Shown here in pieces: positions 57,930 through 64,000 of a DNA stretch of 64,000 nucleotides. The stretch is from Ailurus styani (taxonomy: Eukaryota > Chordata > Mammalia > Carnivora > Ailuridae): NCBI GenBank assembly GCA_002007465.1, contig LNAC01000748.1, forward strand, positions 532,003 to 596,002. Direction: 5' to 3'. The stretch's first letter is position 1. The number at the start of each line of letters is the position of its first letter. Below the pieces are notes generated by a model. That model had not been told where the DNA came from and did no database searches. It saw only the letters and a program-made list of their open reading frames with translations. A program made the translations under genes and the position numbers.

Positions 57930-58760
57930 CTACTCACAGGGCCCTTTAACATTTCTTGTAGGGGTGGTTTGATGGTTATGTATTCCTTTAAATTTTCATT
58001 GTCTGGGAAACTCTTTATCTCTCCTTGTATTCTGATTTATAGCCTTGCTGGTTAAGCTATTCTTGGCTGCAGGTTTTTTTCTTTCTGCACTATGAATATG
58101 TCATCCCACTCCCTCTGGCCCGCAAAGTTTTTACTGTAAGTTTAGCGAGTAACCTTATGGGGTTTCCCTTGTATGTAACCATTTTCTTTTTTCTTGCTGC
58201 TTTTAAAATTCTCCCTTTATCACTACTTGTTGCATTTTAATTATTATTCATCTTGGTGTGAACCTCCTTGGGCTATGCATCCTGGATCTAGAAGTGAGAA
58301 GTTTTTAACTATCATTTCCTCAAAAATTTTTTCTGCCCACTTTTCTCTCTCTTCTCCTTTTGGGATCCCTATCATGTGAATGTTATTATGCTTGATTATG
58401 TCCTTGAGTTTCCTAAGTCTATTTCTACTTTTCAATAGTATTTTTCTCTCTCCTTTTCAGCTCAATTGCTTTCCATAATTCTGTCTCTAGATCACTGATC
58501 CATTCTTATGCTTCCTCTATTCTACTATTTTTAATTTCAGTTATTAAATTCTTCATCTTCTCTGATTCATTCTTCTTTTTAATGTTTTCTATCTCTTTGT
58601 TAACGGTCTCACTGAGGTTCTGCTCTTATCAAATCTAGTAATTAACTTTATGACCATTACTTTAAATTCTCTATCACGCACATTACTTATCTCTGTTTTG
58701 TTTAGTTCTCTTGCTGTGATTTTTTCTCTGTTCTTTCATTTGGGACATTTTCCTCTGTCT
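57930..58760 (-). pseudogene. HAL1/L1 ORF1 remnant
   Basis: The complement encodes decayed ORF1p: the C-terminal region at 57970-58110, the RRM region at 58140-58440, and the coiled-coil part at 58440-58700. The longest open piece is 63 codons (58435-58244) and includes IGIPKGEEREKWAEKIFEE, the typical ORF1p segment before the RRM. Confidence 0.7.
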
Positions 58761-58821
58761 TCTTATTTTATCTAACTCTGTGTCTGTTTCTCTGTGTTAG
58801 GAAAATCAGCTATGTCTCCTG

Positions 58822-59050
58822 CTTTTTTTTCTTTAAGTTTTTATTTATTTATTTGAGAGAGAAAGAGCATAAGCAGGGGAAAGGGGCAGTGGAAGAGGGA
58901 GAAGCAGGCTCCCAAATGAGCAGGGAGCCCCAAGTGAGGCTCAATCCCAGGACCTTGGGATCATGACCTGAGCTGAAGGTAGCTGCTTCACCAACACTTA
59001 ACCAACTGAGCCACCAAGGAAGACCCCCACATTTTTTTTAAGATTTTATT
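58822..59050 (-). mobile_element. Composite SINE insertion
   Basis: A minus-strand CAN-SINE (58822 to about 59027) is followed by 'ttttttttaagattttattta', a second copy of a SINE tail only. Both sit inside one TSD, tatgtctcctg, at 58811-58821 and 59051-59061. Confidence 0.8.
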
Positions 59051-60879
59051 TATGTCTCCTGAACTTGAAAGTAGTGACCTTATGAAGAAGAGGTCCTGTA
59101 GTGTCCTGCAGGTCAGTGTCTCCTGTTCACCAGAACCTGGTGCTTAAGGGATGTCTTCTAGTGTGTTGTGTGTGGCTTACTATTTTGTCTTTAGGACAGT
59201 TATCTAAAATGGCTCTCTTTGCCTGTTGTGGGCAGGGTCTGGTCCCTTTTTTATTAGTAGGCCAGTCTGGGGCTGCTTTGGGCTTGAGTTGAGTCAGACC
59301 AGGTGCTTGCCAGACATGCAGTAGCACGAAACTGCAGGACGTTTCCCCTTGTTCCCTGAGAAGTTTTTATTGGTGGGTGGAGCCTGCAGTCAGAGCAGCT
59401 GTCTGGCCCTAGCTCACTGCTGGTCTTGCAGTGGAACCTGTGTGTGTGGTTAGTCATCTTCCCGTCTCCCTGGGGTAAGGGTCACTTTGGAGTGGTGCTG
59501 GTCCATATCGGTGCTGCTTGCACACTGCCAGGTTTGTGGCACACTTCAGAGTGACTCCAGGAAGGGCATACTGGAGGGGGCAGTCTGCAGGAGAACATGG
59601 GAGTGGGGTGCACAGTGTTGCAAGGTTTAAACAGGTCTGCTATGGGAGAGGTCCTGGAGTGGAGGTCTGGCTAGAGGGGACGTGTCTAAGTTAGGTGCTA
59701 AGTTAGGTAGCTAACTTGGTACTTTGCTGGTTCCTGGGATGTCCCTGTGTCTACTTTGGGGGTGGGGGAGGGAAATGGTGCCCGACAGTTCTTAAAGTCT
59801 TTCAATGATCCCTCCCCCTCCAGTACATGTTCTGGGATTAGTAAACAAATCTGTCTCTCGTATACCCCAGGCGTTTTTTTCAAACTGCTGCTCCTATGCT
59901 GTATCTCCATGGGGCTGTTCGTTGTGCTGTCTCTTTAAGAGCAGGGACTCAGTTTCCTCTTGCCCTCCTGGCTCTCCCTGAGCCAAGCCCACTGATTTCT
60001 AAAGTTCCAGGTGTTAAGCCCTGCTGATTATAAGAACTTGTGAAATTTGATCCCTCTCGTTTTCAAAGCAAATGTTCTGTGGATTCATTTTCCCAAGCAG
60101 GTTCCCCCATGGACATGAGAGTCTGCTTCTCTCCCCTCTCTGCATTCCTTGCATCCCTTCCCCCCACAGACAGTCCTATGGGTACATTTAGGGCCTGATT
60201 CTGTCTCTGCCCTTCCTACCCTCTTTGATGTGGCCCCTTCTCCACATTTAGCTGTGGAGAGTCTTTTCTGCCAGTCTTTGTGTTGTTTTCTGGTTTATTT
60301 ACACTGATGTGGGTGTTACCTTGTTGTATCCATGGAGCAATGTGAGCTTAGGTCCTCCTACTCCTCCATCTTCCCCAGAAGTACCTCCAAATCAACATCT
60401 TTAAAGGGCAACATACAATTCTATATTTGCAGAACTTTTTTTCAAAAATGAAGCAGAAGCCAATATGAGATTCCACACACTTATTAGGATGGCTAAATGA
60501 AAACATTATTGTAAAGACAAAGTACTGGTTAGGATTTGGAGCAGCTAGAACTGGAAACAGAATAGTACAGTGACTTTGGAAAAAGAATTTAGCAGTTTTT
60601 TATAAAATTAAACATACACCTATTATATGACTCCAAATATCCTTTTAGGTATTTAAATTTTCAAGAAAATTGAAAGGTACTATTTAAACAAAAATCTTAT
60701 GTGAATGTTTATGTCTACTTTAGACATATTGGCTAAAAACTGGAAATAAATCAAAGTGTCCTTCGTTAGATGATTAGATAGACTGGCACATCCATACAAT
60801 ATAATGGTACTTGGCAATAAAAAGGAGCAAAGTATTGATTCACACAAGAGCATGGATGCATCTTAAAGACATTCCTCTA

Positions 60880-61276
60880 GGGGTACCTGGGTGGCTCAGT
60901 CAGTTAAGCCTCTGACTTTTTTTTTTTTTAAGATTTTATTTATTCATTTGACACAGAGAGAGAGAGAGATTACAAGTAGGCAGAGAGAGAGAGGAGAGAG
61001 GAGGAAGCAGGCTCCCTGCCGAGCAGAGAGCCTGATGCGGGCCTCGATCCCAGGACCCTGGGATCATGACCTGAGCCGAAGGCAGCGGCTTTAACCCACT
61101 GAGCCACTCAGGCACCCAAGCCTCTGACTCTTAATTTCAATTCAGGTCATGATCTCAGGGTCCTGGGATCTCAACCCTGCATTGCCTTTTGTGCTGACTG
61201 TGGAGTCTGCCTGCCCCTCTCCCTGCCCCCCCCCACTTATGCTCTATCTCACTCGAAAATAAATAAATAAAATCTT
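60880..61276 (+). mobile_element. Older CAN-SINE, split by a younger SINE
   Basis: The head 'ggtacctgggtggctcagtcagttaagcctctgact' is at 60880-60917. The remainder ('cttaatttcaattcaggtcatgatctcaggg' to an AAATAAA-rich tail) resumes at 61130-61276. Confidence 0.92.
60918..61117 (-). mobile_element. Young CAN-SINE inside an older SINE
   Basis: A complete mustelid-type copy in the opposite orientation. The TSD aagcctctgact is exact at 60906-60917 and 61118-61129 and consists of sequence from the older SINE. Confidence 0.95.
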
Positions 61277-61489
61277 TAAGTACCTTCCTGTGAGTGAAGG
61301 AAGTCAGATCCAAAAAGTTGTATATACTATATAATTGCATTTATAGGGCATTCTAGAAAAGACAAAATTATAGGGAAGGAAAATGATCAGTGGTTGTCAA
61401 GACATGATATGGGGGAAGGTGCAGAATGAGAGAATTTAGGGGGTGATGAAATAGTTTTGTATGTGTAAAGAAAACCTCAGTATTCCTTC

Positions 61490-62363
61490 TGAGGTTTCTC
61501 ATTCCCTATTTCTCTATTCTCACACTACTTCCACATAACACTTCTGGCACCAGATGTGTGGGGTTTTCCTCCACAACAAGCAATTTTATGTGCACCAGCT
61601 GGGTCTCCTATAATTGGCTCAGTTCTGACACTATTGGCCTAGAGATAGCATCAGGTGCCACAGGTTAGGACTCAGTCCCACAAGACTGCCCCATTCCCCA
61701 ACTTCAGATGTAATTACAAGTCCAGGTTGTTACTTGTGCTCCTGACCTTGGAGCTTGTATTAGAGGTTTAATTTGATTAATTAAATCAAATTAATTTGCT
61801 ACAGTGGTTCACAGAACTCGGGAAAATAGTTTATTTACTGTTTACCAATTTACTATGAAGGGATATGATAAAAGATATAGATTAACATTCAGATGGAAGA
61901 GATGCATAGGGCAAGGAATATACGTGGGAATCGCCAGGCATATCACTCTGCCACATTTCTGTGTTCAACCTAGAGGCTCTCTGAACATTGTACTCTGGGA
62001 GTTTTATGGAGACTTTATCACATAGGCTTGATTGATCATTAACTCTATTTCCAGTCCTTCTCCTCTCTCTAGAAAATGGGGGGTAGGGCTGAAAATCCAA
62101 AGCTTCTCATCTTAGCTTAGTGTTTCTGTTGGCCTTTTTCAAGGGGCCCATCATTAGTCCTTTCATTAGAACAAAAGATACTGCTATCACCCAGGAAATT
62201 CCAAGTGATCTAGTAGCTTTATGCCAGGAACTGGGGTCAAAGACCAGCTAATAGAAAAGCTGCCCCTACTGTTCTTATTACTTAGGAAATTGCAAGGGAT
62301 TTAGGAGGTCAGTGTCAGGAAGCAGAAACAGAGATCGATATGAATATTTTTAATTATCTCACA
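61490..62363 (-). mobile_element. ERVL-type (MLT2-like) LTR
   Basis: Plus-strand text 'cttctggcaccagatgtgtggggttttcc', 'ggactcagtcccacaagactgcccc', 'ggttcacagaactcgggaaaa', 'gggatatgataaaagatatagat' and 'tcacccaggaaattccaag' is the complement of an MLT2-like LTR. The minus-strand 5' end is TGTGAGATAATTAAAA at 62363. No second LTR or internal region is present. Confidence 0.68.
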
Positions 62364-62789
62364 GTATGTTACTGTGGAAGTAGCTATATAACTATACACA
62401 TATATAACTATAATTATATATAAAATCTACCATCTATCACAGAGTGAATTTTACCCTATGCAAATTTAAAAGAATCAAACAAGTGTTCTTTCTCATGGAA
62501 ATCACAGTAAAGGTTCTTTACTTTTCTTTCTCATGGAAACCACAGTAAAGGTTCCAAGATTCCCTCCTTCTTCTGCTTTGTGATCGACCTTGGTGCTTTC
62601 CCATGTGAGCCCCATGACTTGGTGTGCCCACTGTCTTGGGATTTATGAATAATTATTTTTTCAATGGTAATCATCTCCTGATCCTTTGGCCTTATTATAC
62701 CCCCAATTTTTCTATTAATACCCTATATTTTAAAACAATTAACCCAGAGAACAGAGTAGTTTAGCCTTAGACTGGAATGATATGCCATT
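62364..62789. other. Unassigned, with a 31-bp tandem duplication
   Basis: ttctttctcatggaaatcac... at 62486-62516 recurs at 62524-62554 with one mismatch, period 38. Otherwise no feature is recognised. Confidence 0.6.
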
Positions 62790-62804
62790 AGACTGCTCTT
62801 TACT

Positions 62805-62996
62805 TTTTTTTTTAAGAGTTTATTTATTCATTTGACACACAGAGAGAGATTACAAGTAGGCAGAGAGAGAGGAGAGAGGAGGAAGCAGGCTCCCCGCAAA
62901 GCTCTCTAGTTCCTGTGGGCCTCGATCCCAGGACCCTGGGATCATGACCTGAGCTGAAAGCAGCGGCTTTAACCCACTGAGCCACCCAGGTGCCCC
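62805..62996 (-). mobile_element. CAN-SINE carrying a foreign 18-bp stretch
   Basis: A minus-strand young-type copy with exact TSD agactgctctttact at 62790-62804 and 62997-63011. The usual 'tgagcagggagcccgatgc' between 'ctccccgc' and 'gggcctcgatccc' is replaced by 'aaagctctctagttcctgt'. Eighteen bases of this (62897-62914) equal 63155-63172 in the flanking unique DNA. Confidence 0.93.
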
Positions 62997-63011
62997 AGAC
63001 TGCTCTTTACT

Positions 63012-63245
63012 TACTAACTTGGTTCTACCAGACAGCAGGGACAGCCTGGGGAGGTACTGCTTGCTGACATATGTGTATGTTGTGGTAAGACTACTGTTTG
63101 TTGCATGTGCTAAGTGTCACCATTGATTCCCACCCTAAGTTCAGAATTTGAAAACAAAGCTCTCTAGTTCCTATTTGAGTTCCTTGCTTAGATTCTGGAA
63201 TATGGTCCCAGGGGCACCTAGCTAAGTTTACAAAACACTCCATTT
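63012..63245. other. Short unique flank before the last L1
   Basis: No feature recognised, apart from the 18-bp donor-like stretch at 63155-63172 shared with the SINE upstream. Confidence 0.5.
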
Positions 63246-63247
63246 GG

Positions 63248-63257
63248 GCAAGATGGT
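63248..63257 (+). promoter_or_regulatory. YY1-like motif at L1 5' end
   Basis: GCAAGATGGT, one base from the GCAAGATGGC of the other L1 5' ends in this window, at the same position relative to the first base. Confidence 0.45.
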
Positions 63258-63316
63258 GGAGGGGTAGGAGACCGATTATCATCAGGTCCCAGGAATTCAC
63301 CCAGAGAGCTATCAAA

Positions 63317-63607
63317 CTATTCTGAACACCTACAAATTCCACCGGAGATCGAAGAGAAGAAGAGCAGCAATTCTAGGAACAGAAAATTGACCACCTTCTG
63401 GAAGGTAGGACGTGCGGAGAAGTGAATCTGAGGCGACGGGAAGATAGACCCCGGGGGGAGGGGCCGGCTGCCGGCAAGGGAGCGAGCAGCGGAGCACAGA
63501 CTCGGAACTGTTAGAAGTCGGCTCCACTGAGGGACGTCGCCCCAGAGACCAAGCGGGGGGGTGAAGCCCCTGCAGGGACAGTGTGGTCTCAGGACCCACG
63601 GGGACAC
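63317..63607 (-). other. Antisense ORF in L1 5'UTR (ORF0-like candidate)
   Basis: A 96-codon frame antisense to the L1. From GLWGDVPQWSRLL to ICRCSE it matches the frame at 15960-16241 nearly residue for residue. It starts in another frame (MSPWVLRPHCPC) because the G-run near 63555 differs in length by one base. A second open frame (63330-63599) overlaps it. Confidence 0.4.
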
Positions 63608-64000
63608 AAAAAGACCAGGGGTGTCTGAGCGTGACCGAGCTCCCAGGTCTCAGAGAGAAGCCGGCGGGAGAGATGGAGCTGAGCTGAGGAGTCTCTCAGC
63701 TCGGTGTTACCTTGGGATGTGGTCTGAAGCTCAGCCGGGCCACTGATCTGTGAGTGGGGACCCCACGGGCGGCAGACCTGGAGAAACCCCCTCCTTCCTC
63801 CTCCAGGAGCAGCGGTGCGGGAGCAGCTGCAGGAATCTGCCAGGTTCGGAGATTCTAAACGGGGCCACTCCAGAGACAGAGACACTCGGTCACAGGCCGG
63901 GTGAGCTCGGAGCGCGGCCTGAGACCAGGAGACGGGAGGGACTGCTTTTCTTTGAGGCGCGCTGAGGACTGAGGCCCCAGGCTCTCGGCTCCTCCGGGTC

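Larger units (their letters stand above)
57611..60385 (-). mobile_element. HAL1-like half-LINE (5'UTR and ORF1, no ORF2)
   Basis: In sense order it begins at 60385 with an L1-type 5' end (complement GGGAAGATGGAGGAGTAGGAGG). It then has a G-rich 5'UTR, an ORF1 region (about 58760-57930) and a 3' segment with 'tttttgatttgtggctaccatta' (complement) at about 57690-57711. No endonuclease or RT sequence follows; instead the old plus-strand L1 resumes on both sides. Length (about 2.8 kb, including a SINE) and layout fit HAL1. A SINE complex lies at 58822-59050. Confidence 0.68.
60391..61475 (+). mobile_element. Old L1 ORF2, part 2, and 3'UTR
   Basis: Continues the L1 of 56125-57610: 'gtgtccttcgttagatgattagatagac', 'tccatacaatataatggtac', then after the SINEs 'gaaggaagtcagatccaaaaag' and 'gatcagtggttgtcaagacatg' of the old 3'UTR. 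Noncoding. Confidence 0.82.
63246..64000 (+). mobile_element. Young L1, 5'UTR start (cut by window end)
   Basis: Starts GGGCAAGATGGTGGAGG and is collinear, with few differences, with the 5'UTR of the L1 at 11913-16319 (in inverse orientation). It keeps many CpG sites. The body lies beyond the window, so its completeness is unknown. Confidence 0.93.

Overview
The window is repeat-rich nuclear DNA from a carnivoran mammal, most likely a mustelid. The evidence is about nineteen tRNA-Lys-derived CAN-SINE copies of the mustelid-like type (head reads GCGCCTGGGTGGCTCAGTGG), several young carnivore L1 elements with a characteristic 5'UTR and 3'UTR, and an older mammalian layer (L2, MIR, MER5A, Tigger, ERVL/MaLR-type LTRs, HAL1). 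I found no intact host protein-coding gene, no tRNA or rRNA gene and no CRISPR. It reads as an intergenic or deep intronic segment.

Layout. 1-325 is the 3' end of a young L1. 326-11000 is mostly old sequence with a degraded LINE2, an old antisense L1, an MLT1-type LTR, an L1/HAL1 ORF1 remnant, a short L1 tail with clear target-site duplications (TSDs) and a MER5A. 11011-16342 holds three minus-strand SINEs and a young full-length minus-strand L1 with matching TSDs. An assembly gap of 746 Ns replaces its centre; comparison with the second L1 indicates about 2.3 kb more is missing. 18640-25349 is that second full-length minus-strand L1, older, with broken ORF2 and ORF1 and several contig-join Ns. 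26345-28870 holds an old L1, an internally deleted Tigger DNA transposon and an L2 3' end. 30457-31590 is an old antisense L1, and 32077-32220 is a very recent 5'-truncated L1 tail with a perfect 21-bp TSD.

34510-45310 is a stack of nested insertions. An old antisense L1 (35880-43930) is split by a younger twin-primed (5'-inverted) L1 that itself carries a SINE, by an LTR-flanked ERV remnant with a 5-bp TSD, and by another SINE. 46300-48240 is a processed pseudogene of the kinase MARK2, split by a SINE. 49543-51347 is an L1 whose 5'UTR is joined directly to the end of ORF2 inside one TSD pair. 51360-55780 is the most repeat-poor stretch and the best place to look for conserved elements. 56125-61475 is an old L1 split by an ORF2-less HAL1-like element and by nested SINEs. 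61490-62363 is an ERVL-type LTR. From 63246 to the end the 5'UTR of another young plus-strand L1 begins and runs out of the window.

Nothing here works as a pathway. What the window shows is retrotransposition history. The points most worth a second look are an antisense ORF kept open in the 5'UTR of four L1 copies (comparable in position to primate ORF0), a SINE carrying an 18-bp stretch copied from 258 bp away, the internally deleted L1 at 49543-51347, the twin-primed L1, and the underestimated gap. Repeat family names come from recognised sequence patterns, not from a database search.
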